A DNA stretch of 59,756 bases from Methylobacterium sp. (GTDB taxonomy: Bacteria > Pseudomonadota > Alphaproteobacteria > Rhizobiales > Beijerinckiaceae), in NCBI RefSeq assembly GCF_028290105.1, contig NZ_JAQGKL010000231.1, positions 1 to 59,756 of the forward strand, in the 5' to 3' direction. Shown piece after piece: positions 19,958 through 28,009 of this stretch. The notes under the pieces were generated by a model. That model was not told where the DNA came from. It did no database searches and saw nothing but the letters and a program-made list of their open reading frames with translations. Position 1 is the first letter of the stretch. Every line of letters starts with the position of its first letter. The position numbers and the translations under genes are program-made.

Positions 19958-20548
19958 CGGGACGGTGCCGTTCTCGCCCACGATCATCCGGTCGGCCACG
20001 GGGACGCCGCCGGCATCCGCCTTGGTCACCGCCACGACGCGGGCGCCGGGCTTGATCACGCTCTTGTCGCCCGGGGCGAGGGCCACCACCGGCACGCCGT
20101 CGGGGACCGTGATGGTCTTCTCGCCGCCCTTGTAGGTCACCTTGATCGTCCGGTCGGAGGTGCCCGAGAGGGCGCCCACCGCACCGTTGGTCATGGTGTT
20201 CTCCTTCTCGAGATCCCACGGGTAGTGACCGTCGCCGGTGCCGCGCATGCTGGGGGCGAAGACCGCGACTTCGAGGGCCTTGAGGGTTCCGTCCGGCTGC
20301 GGCGTCGCGGCCGTGCCGATGTAGCTGTCGGGCTGGATGTCGCTGATCTTGGCGGCGTTGGCGGTGGCGACCCGCACGCCGTCGCTCAGCTTCACCTGAA
20401 CCGGGGCGCCGATGCGCGGCTTGATCGTGACGCTCGTCGCGTCCACCGCCTCGATGGTTCCCCGGATGCGGACCACGGGGGAATCGGCGCGCGCCGGCAG
20501 ACCGAGGGCGACGGCGGACAGTGCGAGGGCGACGGTCAACGACTTCAT
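19949..20548 (-). CDS. Periplasmic hypothetical protein, tandem paralogue B
   Basis: 199 residues, the same length as the following paralogue. The signal peptide MKSLTVALALSAVALGLPARA is followed by RIRGTIEAVDATSVTIKPR, the shared core GTGDGHYPWDLEKENTMTNG and the end GENGTVPPM. Matching blocks run along the whole protein (SYIGTAA-PQPDGT-KAL, KYQGGEKK/TYKGGEKT, DPGEKSVV/APGDKSVI). No cysteine or metal motif is evident. It is the first of four minus-strand genes leading to the Mo enzyme. The stop codon is embedded in a 15-bp tandem repeat. Confidence 0.7.
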   Translation of the reverse strand: MKSLTVALALSAVALGLPARADSPVVRIRGTIEAVDATSVTIKPRIGAPVQVKLSDGVRVATANAAKISDIQPDSYIGTAATPQPDGTLKALEVAVFAPSMRGTGDGHYPWDLEKENTMTNGAVGALSGTSDRTIKVTYKGGEKTITVPDGVPVVALAPGDKSVIKPGARVVAVTKADAGGVPVADRMIVGENGTVPPM

Positions 20549-20685
20549 GCGAATGCTCCAGACAGCCGGTTCCTGCCGGCCGCCGGGACGCTGCACGCGA
20601 TCGGATACGTGCGCAAGTCAATTGCGCGCGACCCGGATCGTCGGACCTGCGGCGCGTTGAAACGTTGAAGATTGTAGGACCGGCG

Positions 20686-21546
20686 CTAGTGCGCCATCAG
20701 CATCGGGATGCCGGCATGGCCCAGAAGATGACTGGTAGGCCCGCCGAAGATCATCTGCCGCAGACGGCTCTGCGTATAGGCTCCCTTGATCAGGAGATCG
20801 CAGCCGAACGACTCGGCCTCGGTCAGGAAGACTTCGCCCGGGGTGCGGCGACCGGCCGAATAGGCGCGGAAATCCGCCGCGATCCCCTCGCAGGCCAGAG
20901 CGCGCGCGAGCTCCTCCGCGCTCGGCCCCGGCACCGTGCCACCCTCGACGCTGATCACCCGGATGCGCTGGGCCTGACGCAGGAACGGCATGGCGAAGGC
21001 GACGGCGCGGGCGGTCTCGGTGGAGCCGTTCCAGGCGATCAGGATCGCGTCGCCCAGCGTCGCCGGGGCGATCGGGGGGGCGAGCAGGATGGGCCGGCCG
21101 CTCTCGAACAGGGCGGTCTCGAAGGTGGTCATGCGCGGCGCGCCGTCGGTGGCGCCGGGGCGGCCGACGACGGTCGCGGTGAACAAGCGCGCATACTGCC
21201 CGAGGAAGGCGTCCCCGGCCGGGACGTCGGCGCGCCAGCGATAGCGCGGGCCGGACCCTGAGACCGCCTCGGGCGTGCACGGGCCGTCCGTCATCAGGGG
21301 CACGCCGGCCTGCTTCATGAAGGCCACGAACTGGCTGCCGGCCGTCTCGGCCTCGGCCTTGTCGGCCTCCTCGTCGCGCAGCCAGGTCATACCCCCGACC
21401 ATGTCGACGGGAACATACTCGGCGAGGGCCGGGCGCTGGGACACGCCCTCGATGAGGCTCCCAAAGCGCCGGGCGGCCAGGATCGCGGTCTCGAAGACCG
21501 ACGGCAGCGCGTCATGCAGGGCGACGGGGACGAGCAGGGTCTTCAT
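20686..21546 (-). CDS. Universal stress protein (UspA family, tandem domain)
   Basis: 286 residues from ATG 21546. The N-terminal half starts with the Usp strand KTLLVPVAL and is degenerate in its nucleotide site. The C-terminal half starts DAILIAWNGSTETARAVAFAMPF and ends CDLLIKGAYTQSRLRQMIFGGPTSHLL, close to the G-x2-G-x9-G-S/T ATP-binding pattern. Two-domain Usp proteins act in the cytoplasm in stress and stationary phase; the biochemical role is generally unclear. It is monocistronic by layout, 139 bases before paralogue B on the same strand. Confidence 0.88.
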   Translation of the reverse strand: MKTLLVPVALHDALPSVFETAILAARRFGSLIEGVSQRPALAEYVPVDMVGGMTWLRDEEADKAEAETAGSQFVAFMKQAGVPLMTDGPCTPEAVSGSGPRYRWRADVPAGDAFLGQYARLFTATVVGRPGATDGAPRMTTFETALFESGRPILLAPPIAPATLGDAILIAWNGSTETARAVAFAMPFLRQAQRIRVISVEGGTVPGPSAEELARALACEGIAADFRAYSAGRRTPGEVFLTEAESFGCDLLIKGAYTQSRLRQMIFGGPTSHLLGHAGIPMLMAH

Positions 21547-21683
21547 GGAAGGGCCTTTCCCGCAACGGCACGTTGGCATGCAGGCTAGTGCGAAACGGGG
21601 GGCGCGCAAACCACGGCGGATCTGAGTGCCGCGAGGTTTCCCCAATGGAGCCTTTCGCCTCCCCGGCGCGGGTCCGACCCTGT

Positions 21684-21722
21684 GCGACAAGGACGTCGGG
21701 CGGGGCTCGACGTCCTTGTCGC
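21684..21722 (-). terminator. Perfect 15-bp hairpin after the carbonic anhydrase gene
   Basis: GCGACAAGGACGTCG and CGACGTCCTTGTCGC pair without mismatch around a 9-base loop, 38 bases past the carbonic anhydrase stop. No T-tract follows on the minus strand. It is a likely transcript end for the DUF429-Nudix-carbonic anhydrase operon, or an RNA-stability element. Confidence 0.6.
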
Positions 21723-21759
21723 GGGTGGGCGTCCGGGACGCGTACGACCCGGGTCCGGT

Positions 21760-22425
21760 TCAGGCCTCGGAGCAGCCGATCACCGAGGTGGGGCCGCGGC
21801 CCGCCTGGTCGGCGGCGGGCTTGAATTCGCCGGTCTCGGGATCGCGCAGCAGGAGCTCGCCACGCGCGATTCCGAAATGGGCGCCGTGCAGGGCGAGCCG
21901 GCCACTCTCGACGCGCTCGCGGACGAAGGGAAAGGTCATCAGGTTCTCGAGGCTCTGGCCGACCATCGCGTATTCGAGACGGGTCTGGTAGTCGGGCACG
22001 CTGGTGTCGCCGGCCTTGGCGGCGGCGGGCTCGACCAGGGAGACCCACTTGCCGATGAAGTCGCCCTTGGAGAGCGGCTTTGCCGGATTGGCGTAGGCCT
22101 TGATGCCCCCGCAGCTGGCGTGGCCCAGCACCACGATGTGCTTGACCTCCAGCCCCTGCACCGCGAACTCGATCGCCGCCGAGGTGCCGTGGAAGTCGCC
22201 GCCCGTCTCGCAGGGGGGCACGATGTTGGCGACGTTGCGGATGACGAAGAGTTCGCCCGGGCCGGTATCGAAGATGACTTCCGGCGAGACGCGGCTGTCG
22301 CAGCAGCTGATCATCAGCACTTCCGGGCTCTGGCCCTCCGCCAGCTTGGCGTAGCGCTTGGCCTCGTCGGTGAGGCGACCATCGACGAACGAGCGGTAGC
22401 CGGCTTTCAGTGCCTCTGGGAACAT
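21760..22425 (-). CDS. Beta-class carbonic anhydrase
   Basis: 221 residues from ATG 22425. The zinc site of beta carbonic anhydrases is complete: Cys42 with Asp43 and Arg45 in SCCDSRVSP, and His102 and Cys105 in VLGHASCGGI. RNVANIVPP and the TSAAIEFAV stretch are also typical. The enzyme interconverts CO2 and bicarbonate in the cytoplasm, which matters for methylotrophs that assimilate CO2 through the serine cycle carboxylases. It lies 13 bases after the Nudix gene stop and is the last gene of that operon. Confidence 0.95.
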   Translation of the reverse strand: MFPEALKAGYRSFVDGRLTDEAKRYAKLAEGQSPEVLMISCCDSRVSPEVIFDTGPGELFVIRNVANIVPPCETGGDFHGTSAAIEFAVQGLEVKHIVVLGHASCGGIKAYANPAKPLSKGDFIGKWVSLVEPAAAKAGDTSVPDYQTRLEYAMVGQSLENLMTFPFVRERVESGRLALHGAHFGIARGELLLRDPETGEFKPAADQAGRGPTSVIGCSEA

Positions 22426-22438
22426 GCGGAAATCCTTC

Positions 22439-22996
22439 TCAAGGGGTTTGGGTGAGTGGCGCGCCATCGTGGGGCGTGCCGGATGTGAACGGTTGCCAGG
22501 TGAGGACGACCGGCGAGGCGGGATTCGTCCCGTCGATAATGTCGCGGGCGACCCGCGCGAGGCCCGCGGGCTCGATGCGCTCCCCGGTCGATTCGAGTTC
22601 GTCGAGGGTCCACCAGCGGGTGCCGAGCACCGGGTTGTCCTCCGTCTCGGCGAGGCGGCTCGTATCCACTTGGTCGTCGGGCAGGTGCACCACGAAGTAG
22701 CGCTCACGGGCGAAGCGGGGCGCCTTGAACAGGTGAAAGGGGCCGTCGCAGGAGGCGACCTGCGGGCCGATCGCGGCGTCCGCCACGCCAATCTCCTCGG
22801 AGAGTTCGCGCCGGCAGGCCTCGACATGCGTCTCGCCCGGTTCCAGCCCGCCGCCGGGCATGAACCAGAAGGTGCGGGCGTCGGGGCGCGCGGGATCGAT
22901 CGGCCGCACCGACTCGTAGGCGATGAGCAGCAGGCGCTGGTCCGGATCGAACACCAGCGCCCGGGCTACGTCGCGAACGGGCAGATCCTGTGTCAT
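22439..22996 (-). CDS. Nudix hydrolase
   Basis: 185 residues from ATG 22996 (MTQDLPVRDVARALV). The Nudix box reads GGGLEPGETHVEACRRELSEEIG, with the metal-binding REx2EE as RELSEEIG. The preceding WFMPGGG strand and the later WWTLDELE are typical of NTP-type Nudix enzymes. Substrate unknown. It sits between the DUF429 gene (34-base gap) and the carbonic anhydrase gene (13-base gap), all on the minus strand. Confidence 0.9.
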   Translation of the reverse strand: MTQDLPVRDVARALVFDPDQRLLLIAYESVRPIDPARPDARTFWFMPGGGLEPGETHVEACRRELSEEIGVADAAIGPQVASCDGPFHLFKAPRFARERYFVVHLPDDQVDTSRLAETEDNPVLGTRWWTLDELESTGERIEPAGLARVARDIIDGTNPASPVVLTWQPFTSGTPHDGAPLTQTP

Positions 22997-23030
22997 CGTG
23001 AACCCCGCGGCTCGGCTTCCACGCTCTGCT

Positions 23031-23801
23031 TTAGCGAGGGACATCGTCCGGAGCCAGGGCCGGAGCCTCGAGCGGGGCCGGCATCCAGATCACGATCGGG
23101 AGGCCAAGCGCGTCGCGGCCCGGCGGATCGGGAAGCGGGCGGGCGGTTCCCGAGAGGTGGTCGCCGGCGACCACGAGGCCGGCCAGGGCATCGAGATGGT
23201 CGTCGGCGCCGATCCCGGCGGGGCGGGCCGCGATCAGGCCTTCGGGGACACCGGCCGCGACGAGCAGCGTCCGGCGCTCCGCGAGGCCCGCCTGCCGCGC
23301 CGGACCCTTCTTGCCCGCCGCGAGGGGGCGGTCGCCGTTGAGGCGCCGGAAGGCGATCTCGGGATGGACCTCGTGCAGGCGCGTCATGAGTTCGGGACGC
23401 GCGCGGAGCAGCCTGTCCACCTCGCGGACGTAGCCGAAGATGTTCCAGCCCTGGATGGAGGGCGCGAAGGGCGGCGTGCTGCTCGCCCGCGAGAGCGCCT
23501 TGGCCTCGTCGTAGCTCGCGGCATAGACCGCCGCGCGGGCGGGCATCGGGAACACGCTGGCCCGGCCCGATCCGAGCTGCGCACGCGCCGCGCGATCGGC
23601 GGTCCGGCCGCCCGCCGTCACGTGGCAGTCCAGCCCGATGGGGATGTCGATCCCGACGCGCAGCGGCGCTTCCGGTGCGTCGAGGAGGTCGACCACGCAG
23701 GCAAAGCGCGCGGCGCGGAACCGCGTCGGATCGTCGAGGTCGAGGAGCACCCCGGCCCAGGCCCCGCGGCAGCCGTCGAGTCCGCCGACCCAGCGCGTCA
23801 T
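23031..23801 (-). CDS. DUF429 family protein (predicted RNase H-like fold)
   Basis: 256 residues from ATG 23801. It begins with the typical VGGLDGCRGAWAGVLL, where an Asp-rich strand is shared with RNase H-like enzymes. GIDIPIGL and SVFPMPARAAVYA follow, then EVHPEIAFRRLNG and a late DDHLDALAGLVVAG, which together match DUF429. A nuclease-like activity has been proposed for this fold but I know of no firm function. First gene of the minus-strand operon with the Nudix and carbonic anhydrase genes. Confidence 0.82.
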   Translation of the reverse strand: MTRWVGGLDGCRGAWAGVLLDLDDPTRFRAARFACVVDLLDAPEAPLRVGIDIPIGLDCHVTAGGRTADRAARAQLGSGRASVFPMPARAAVYAASYDEAKALSRASSTPPFAPSIQGWNIFGYVREVDRLLRARPELMTRLHEVHPEIAFRRLNGDRPLAAGKKGPARQAGLAERRTLLVAAGVPEGLIAARPAGIGADDHLDALAGLVVAGDHLSGTARPLPDPPGRDALGLPIVIWMPAPLEAPALAPDDVPR

Positions 23802-23903
23802 CGGGCGGTCCCGCTGCGCGACCACGCGAACCGGATCGGGCTTGGCCCGTTGTCGCTGCTCAGGGCCGCCGCTGCGGGCGGCCGTAGAGCCGGGAATGCG
23901 TCC

Positions 23904-24302
23904 ATGGACATCGCCGTCGACAAGGTCACCGAGATCATCCTGCGCGTGCGCGCCGTCGATGTGAAGGAAGGGCCCACCGACCCCGATTCCGGCTCGAACC
24001 CCATCGATGACGGCGCCACCGACGTGTTGATCTCGGGCACGGACGACGCCACCGAGGAGGAGCTGCGCGACATGATCGGCGCCCTCAACGACGACGAGCG
24101 CGCCGACCTGCTGGCGCTCCTGTATGTCGGGCGCGGCGACATGGAGCCGGAGGAATGGGCGGACGCGGTGCGCTTCGCCCGCGAGCGCGAGGCTGCCGGC
24201 GAAGGCGCCGTCCGAGAGATCCTCGGCATTCCCAACGCGGGCGACCTGCTCGAAGAGGGACTCGCCAATCTCGGGATTACTCCAGACCTGCCGCAGGCCT
24301 GA
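23904..24302 (+). CDS. DUF3775 family protein
   Basis: 132 residues from ATG 23904. It is acidic and helical. LRDMIGALNDDERADLLALLYVGRGDMEPEEWADAVRFA is the core I associate with DUF3775 (positions about 55-92), and ILGIPNAGDLLEEGLANLG closes the protein. No catalytic motif is visible. Function unknown. It is divergent from the DUF429 gene and ends just before a strong hairpin. Confidence 0.75.
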   Translation: MDIAVDKVTEIILRVRAVDVKEGPTDPDSGSNPIDDGATDVLISGTDDATEEELRDMIGALNDDERADLLALLYVGRGDMEPEEWADAVRFAREREAAGEGAVREILGIPNAGDLLEEGLANLGITPDLPQA

Positions 24303-24316
24303 ACCTCATGAGATGA

Positions 24317-24345
24317 GGCCGGCCCCACCCATAGAGGGGCCGGCC
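24317..24345. terminator. Bidirectional hairpin between convergent genes
   Basis: GGCCGGCCCC and GGGGCCGGCC form a perfect 10-bp stem with a 9-base loop, between the stops of the DUF3775 gene and the PLA2-like gene. There is no T-tract, as is common in this genome's hairpin terminators. Confidence 0.6.
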
Positions 24346-24368
24346 CCGTCAGGGACGTGACGCCCTCG

Positions 24369-24764
24369 TCAGCGACAGGGCAGCGCCGTCGCGGTATCGG
24401 CCACGAACCCCGCCGTGTCGCGCAGGCTCTCGGGCTGATTCGGGTCCTGCGACACGGCCTCGGCCTCCTCGTGCAGACGGTCGTTGCAGGCACAGGTGGC
24501 GATCTGGCCGCGCGGCGGCGAGCATTGATCGTGATGCATGCAGGCCAGATCGAGGGCGTCGATCGGCGGGCGCGGGCTGCGGTTGCCGGGGCCGCAGTAA
24601 TTCCCGTGGATCAGCAAGGTGCCACGGGCGGCATCGATGAAGGGCATTTCCTGAGCCCGCACCGGTGCGACCAGCGCGACCGAAACGCCGGCGGCGACCA
24701 GCAGGCTCACCAGGGTCGGATGGCCCCCCTGGGCGAATCGATTTCTCTTCGTCGTCAAATGCAC
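24369..24764 (-). CDS. Small secreted phospholipase A2-like protein
   Basis: 131 residues from GTG 24764. A signal peptide ends near APVRA-QE (about residue 37). The mature part contains YCGPGN (56-61), like the calcium-binding loop of secreted phospholipase A2. D72-x2-C75-M-H-H78-D79-x-C81 then matches the PLA2 His active-site pattern, and C91-A-C93-N-D95-R resembles the PLA2 Asp signature CxCD with one extra residue. The family hydrolyses the sn-2 ester of phospholipids with Ca2+. The protein is short and I have not aligned it, so activity is inference. An upstream ATG at 24878 is a less likely start because it precedes the signal peptide by 38 residues. Confidence 0.6.
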   Translation of the reverse strand: MHLTTKRNRFAQGGHPTLVSLLVAAGVSVALVAPVRAQEMPFIDAARGTLLIHGNYCGPGNRSPRPPIDALDLACMHHDQCSPPRGQIATCACNDRLHEEAEAVSQDPNQPESLRDTAGFVADTATALPCR

Positions 24765-25063
24765 GTCCTCGGTGTGTGTCGCACCCTCCCGTTCGGAAAT
24801 AATACCGCCTCGGCATGCGGCAAGCGGTGGGAACGCCGAACGCCGGTCGGGCAAAGCGGCGCCCGACCATCTCGGCATCCGCGAAGCGACGGGTGACTGA
24901 CCGCGGCTTGGCGACGACGCGAAGCCTGTCCGAGGCCCTGCTCGCCGCCCATGTCATCCGCTCCCCAGCCATCCGATCGGCACTCCGGCCCAGTACTGGA
25001 TTCGATGCCGAAGGGGACCTGTCGGGCGGGCTCGGGCCCGGCGAACCACCGCAATCCACACCG

Positions 25064-25079
25064 TTAACCTTTTCTTAAC
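25064..25079 (+). promoter_or_regulatory. CtrA binding site 1
   Basis: TTAACCTTTTCTTAAC is an exact match to TTAA-N7-TTAAC, the site of the cell-cycle regulator CtrA. It lies 71-86 bases before the BTLCP start. Confidence 0.75.
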
Positions 25080-25117
25080 CCGCCGATTGTGGTGCAACGC
25101 CGGCCGTGGGACATTCG

Positions 25118-25133
25118 TTAACAGAAGCTTAAC
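25118..25133 (+). promoter_or_regulatory. CtrA binding site 2
   Basis: TTAACAGAAGCTTAAC is a second exact TTAA-N7-TTAAC match, 17-32 bases before the BTLCP start and 54 bases (about five helical turns) from site 1. Its closeness to the ATG suggests repression or an upstream-overlapping promoter. Confidence 0.7.
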
Positions 25134-25149
25134 GAGGCCAGCGGCGGTC

Positions 25150-25803
25150 ATGCGGTACGTGTTTTCCCAGCGTTTCACGGTCCTCAAGACCCTCGGCCTG
25201 GCCGGCGCCGCGCTGTTCGCGGGCCTGGTCTTCGCACCCGAGGCCGGCGCCCAGACGCTGGCCTCCCTGCCGAGCGTGCCGAGCGCCATCACCTCAGGCG
25301 CCAGCGCCCGCCCCATCGCCGCCTGGGTCGACTTCTGCCAGAGTTACGCCGCCGAATGCGCCGTGAACACCGCCGAGGCGGCGCAGATCAACCTCACCCC
25401 GGCCATCTGGGCCACCATCGTCTCGGTCAACCGCCGGGTGAACAAGTCCCTGCGCGCGGTCACCGACATGGACCACCTGCACGTCGCCGACCGCTGGGAT
25501 CTCGCCGAGGACGGCGCCGGCGATTGCGAGGACTTCCAGCTCCTCAAGCGCAAGCTCCTCGCCGAGGCCGGCCTGCCGCGCCGGGCGATGCGGATGACGG
25601 TCGTCATCGACGAGAAGGGCGAAGGCCACGCGGTGCTGACCCTGGTCACGGATCGCGGCGACATCATCCTCGACAACAAGACCAGCACCGTGCTGCCCTG
25701 GCGCCAGACCGGCTATACCTTCATCAAGCGCGAGAGCCAGGACACGGTCGGCTGGGTCTCCCTGGGCCGCTCCGTCTCGCCGGTCACCACCGCGAACCGC
25801 TGA
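25150..25803 (+). CDS. Bacterial transglutaminase-like cysteine proteinase (BTLCP, DUF920)
   Basis: 217 residues from ATG 25150. The signal peptide (about 1-34, ending EAGA-QT) is followed by a papain-like fold with the catalytic triad Cys126 in GAGDCEDFQLLKRKLL, His160 in GEGHAVLTLV and Asp175 in DIILDNK. This is the BTLCP/LapG-like family, periplasmic proteases; LapG cleaves cell-surface adhesins to trigger biofilm dispersal. No LapD or large adhesin gene is adjacent. Two perfect CtrA boxes upstream point to cell-cycle control. Confidence 0.9.
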   Translation: MRYVFSQRFTVLKTLGLAGAALFAGLVFAPEAGAQTLASLPSVPSAITSGASARPIAAWVDFCQSYAAECAVNTAEAAQINLTPAIWATIVSVNRRVNKSLRAVTDMDHLHVADRWDLAEDGAGDCEDFQLLKRKLLAEAGLPRRAMRMTVVIDEKGEGHAVLTLVTDRGDIILDNKTSTVLPWRQTGYTFIKRESQDTVGWVSLGRSVSPVTTANR

Positions 25804-25958
25804 GACCGCCTCGCGCCGGTTTCAAGCGGAAACCTTCCCGCGAACGCGCAGACGGCATCCGGCAAAAGCGTCCCGAAACGGGATTGCGGACAAGTCGAAC
25901 CTTCAAGATCGGTTAAGCGTCGCTGCGCGAGAGTATCCCTGTTCGGGAGAGCCTCGCC

Positions 25959-26291
25959 ATGACGATCCGCGCCCGCGCCTTGCCCGCGCTCTGCCTGCTT
26001 TCGGTGATCCTGTCCGCTGCCTCCGCTAACGCCGCGCCCGGCGTGGCTGACCTTCATGGCACCTGGCGGGCCTGCCTGCACCGCAACTTCACCCTTCAGG
26101 TCTCCCTGTCGAGCCGGGTCATCGCGGCGGACGTCGCCTTGCGGACCTGCCGGCCGAGCGAGCAGGCCTATCTCACGGCCCTCTCGGCCTCACCCCTCGT
26201 CGATGACGACGACGTCGCCCGCGTGCGGCCCGCCCTCCTGCTGCGGGCGAAAGGCTGGCTCCTCGACGGTGGGCCGCAGCGCCCGCTGTGA
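25959..26291 (+). CDS. Small secreted hypothetical protein
   Basis: 110 residues from ATG 25959. The signal peptide runs to about residue 25 (SAASANA-AP). The mature part has LHGTWRACLHRNF and a second Cys in ALRTCRPSE, so one disulfide is likely. Family not recognised. It follows the BTLCP gene by 155 bases and ends 28 bases from the convergent yejE-like gene. Confidence 0.6.
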   Translation: MTIRARALPALCLLSVILSAASANAAPGVADLHGTWRACLHRNFTLQVSLSSRVIAADVALRTCRPSEQAYLTALSASPLVDDDDVARVRPALLLRAKGWLLDGGPQRPL

Positions 26292-26319
26292 GGCAGCGCC
26301 GGACGGTCCGTCCCTGATC

Positions 26320-27453
26320 TCAGGTGAAGGATTTCCGCGGATCGAAGGCATCGCGCACCGCTTCGCCGGCGAAGACCAGCAGGCTCAGCATCACCGCGAC
26401 GACGAAGAATCCCGTGAGGCCGAGCCAGGGCGCCTGGATGTTGTCCTTGCCCTGGGCCAGCAACTCGCCAAGCGAGGCCGAACCGGGGGGCAGGCCGAAA
26501 CCGAGGAAGTCCAGGGAGGTCAGCGTCCCGATCGAGCCGTTCAGGATGAAGGGCAGGAAGGTCAGCGTCGCCACCATTGCGTTGGGCAGGAGGTGGCGGC
26601 TCATGATGCGGATGTTCGAGAGCCCGAGCGCGCGGGCGGCCCGCACGTACTCGAAGTTGCGCGCCCGCAGGAACTCGGCCCGCACCACGCCGACCAGGGA
26701 CACCCACGAGAACAGCAGCAGGATGCCCAGCAGGACGAAGAAGCCCGGCTCAATGAAGGCGGAGATGATGATGATGAGGTAGAGGGTCGGGATTCCGCTC
26801 CAGACTTCGATGAAGCGCTGCAGCGCCAGATCGACCCAGCCGCCGAAATAGCCCTGTACCGCCCCCGCGATCACGCCGATCACCGAGGAGATCAGGGCAA
26901 GGATCAACCCGAACAGCACCGAGATCCGAAAGCCGTAGATGATGCGCGCCAGCACGTCCCGGGTGGTGTTGTCGGTGCCGAGCCAGTGCTTTTCCAGGAC
27001 GGAGCACGGCTTGCCCACGTTCTGGCACTGGGCCTCCGTCAGCATCCAGGTCGGCGGCGAGGGGGAGGGGGTCGGCAGACCGTCGATGATGGTGTCGTAG
27101 GAATAGGGGATCGGCGGCCAGATCGCCCAGCCGTTGTCGGCGATCTCGGCCCGCGTCTCCGCCGAGCGGTAGTTCGGCCGGGCGTAGAACCCGCCGAACT
27201 TCTCGTCCGGATAGTCGATCAGCACGGGAAACAGGATCTCGCCCTTGTACGAGACCACGAGCGGTCGGTCGTTGGCGATGAACTCGGCAAACAGGCTGGT
27301 CACGAACAAAGCCGTGAAGATCAGGAAGGACCAGTAGCCGAGACGGTTGCGCCGGAAATTCGCGAGTCGCCGCCGGTTCAGAGGCGACAATCCGCGGCTC
27401 GGCGGGGGCAGGACGGTGCCCTGAAGGGTCTCGGGGCGCGCGACCTCGTTCAT
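26320..27453 (-). CDS. ABC transporter permease, YejE-like (oligopeptide/microcin C type)
   Basis: 377 residues from ATG 27453. An N-terminal membrane helix (LGYWSFLIFTALFVTSLFAEF) precedes a periplasmic stretch with a PSPSPPTW segment. The DppC/YejE permease core follows, with the EAA loop FEYVRAARALGLSNIRIMSRHLLPNA and about five more helices. YejE pairs with YejB, the ATPase YejF and the binding protein YejA to import peptides. None of those three is adjacent, which is unusual. It starts 22 bases from the stop of the DUF4112 gene on the same strand. Confidence 0.9.
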   Translation of the reverse strand: MNEVARPETLQGTVLPPPSRGLSPLNRRRLANFRRNRLGYWSFLIFTALFVTSLFAEFIANDRPLVVSYKGEILFPVLIDYPDEKFGGFYARPNYRSAETRAEIADNGWAIWPPIPYSYDTIIDGLPTPSPSPPTWMLTEAQCQNVGKPCSVLEKHWLGTDNTTRDVLARIIYGFRISVLFGLILALISSVIGVIAGAVQGYFGGWVDLALQRFIEVWSGIPTLYLIIIISAFIEPGFFVLLGILLLFSWVSLVGVVRAEFLRARNFEYVRAARALGLSNIRIMSRHLLPNAMVATLTFLPFILNGSIGTLTSLDFLGFGLPPGSASLGELLAQGKDNIQAPWLGLTGFFVVAVMLSLLVFAGEAVRDAFDPRKSFT

Positions 27454-27475
27454 CGGGCGCTCCCCGTGCGGCGGA

Positions 27476-27949
27476 TCAGCCGTCGATGCGCGTGGCAGTG
27501 CCCTCGATCTCGTTGGGGCGCAGGCCGCCATGGCGCTCCAGGTGGCGCCGCAGCAGCCGCACGTTGCGGCGGTTGGCCTTGAAGGCCGCGTCGAACAGGT
27601 CGCCCGCCAGCGGCACCGCGCCGAGCGCTCCGTCGGCCGCGATGTTCATCGCCATCCGGGCGATGAGCCAGCGTGGGGCACCGAGACGGCGCGCCTCCAC
27701 CACGATGTAAGAGGCGAGCAGCATGCCGGCGACATCGCCGACCACCGGCACGAGGCCGATCAGCGCGTCGAGGCCTACCCGGCGGTTGATGCCCGGGATC
27801 ACGAAGGCCGAGTCCATGAGATGCGCGAACGCCTCGAGGCGCAGCAAGGTCGCCTCGCGGTCGTCCGCCTTCGGCGAAAAGCGTGTTGTGGCACCGGCGG
27901 TCTGGGTGAAGTCCACGGTCGGGCTCCGGGGCGTGCGCGGCGTTGTCAT
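27476..27949 (-). CDS. DUF4112 family membrane protein
   Basis: 157 residues from ATG 27949 (MTTPRTPRSPTVDF). The conserved core is MDSAFVIPGINRRVGLDALIGLVPVVGDVAGMLLASYIV (about 45-83), followed by WLIARMAMNIAADGALGAVPLAGDLFDAAFKAN, the DUF4112 pattern of two hydrophobic hairpins. Function unknown. Next downstream gene is yejE-like (22 bases); 60 bases upstream is the aminotransferase stop. Confidence 0.8.
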   Translation of the reverse strand: MTTPRTPRSPTVDFTQTAGATTRFSPKADDREATLLRLEAFAHLMDSAFVIPGINRRVGLDALIGLVPVVGDVAGMLLASYIVVEARRLGAPRWLIARMAMNIAADGALGAVPLAGDLFDAAFKANRRNVRLLRRHLERHGGLRPNEIEGTATRIDG

Positions 27950-28009
27950 GCCCCAGGATGTGGCCCTGCGCCGCCACGCCCGCAAGCGCGTCGTATCCGA
28001 ACGCCCGCA

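Larger units (their letters stand above)
24765..25149. other. Intergenic region with two CtrA boxes
   Basis: A 385-base divergent region. The right part is AT-enriched and carries two CtrA-type sites (listed separately). The left part (24780-25040) has high GC and short open frames of poor coding quality; I see no gene in it. Confidence 0.5.

Noticed and set aside
24815..25078. 87-codon open frame upstream of the BTLCP gene
   Set aside because: It overlaps a CtrA site at its end and lacks coding character and a ribosome site.
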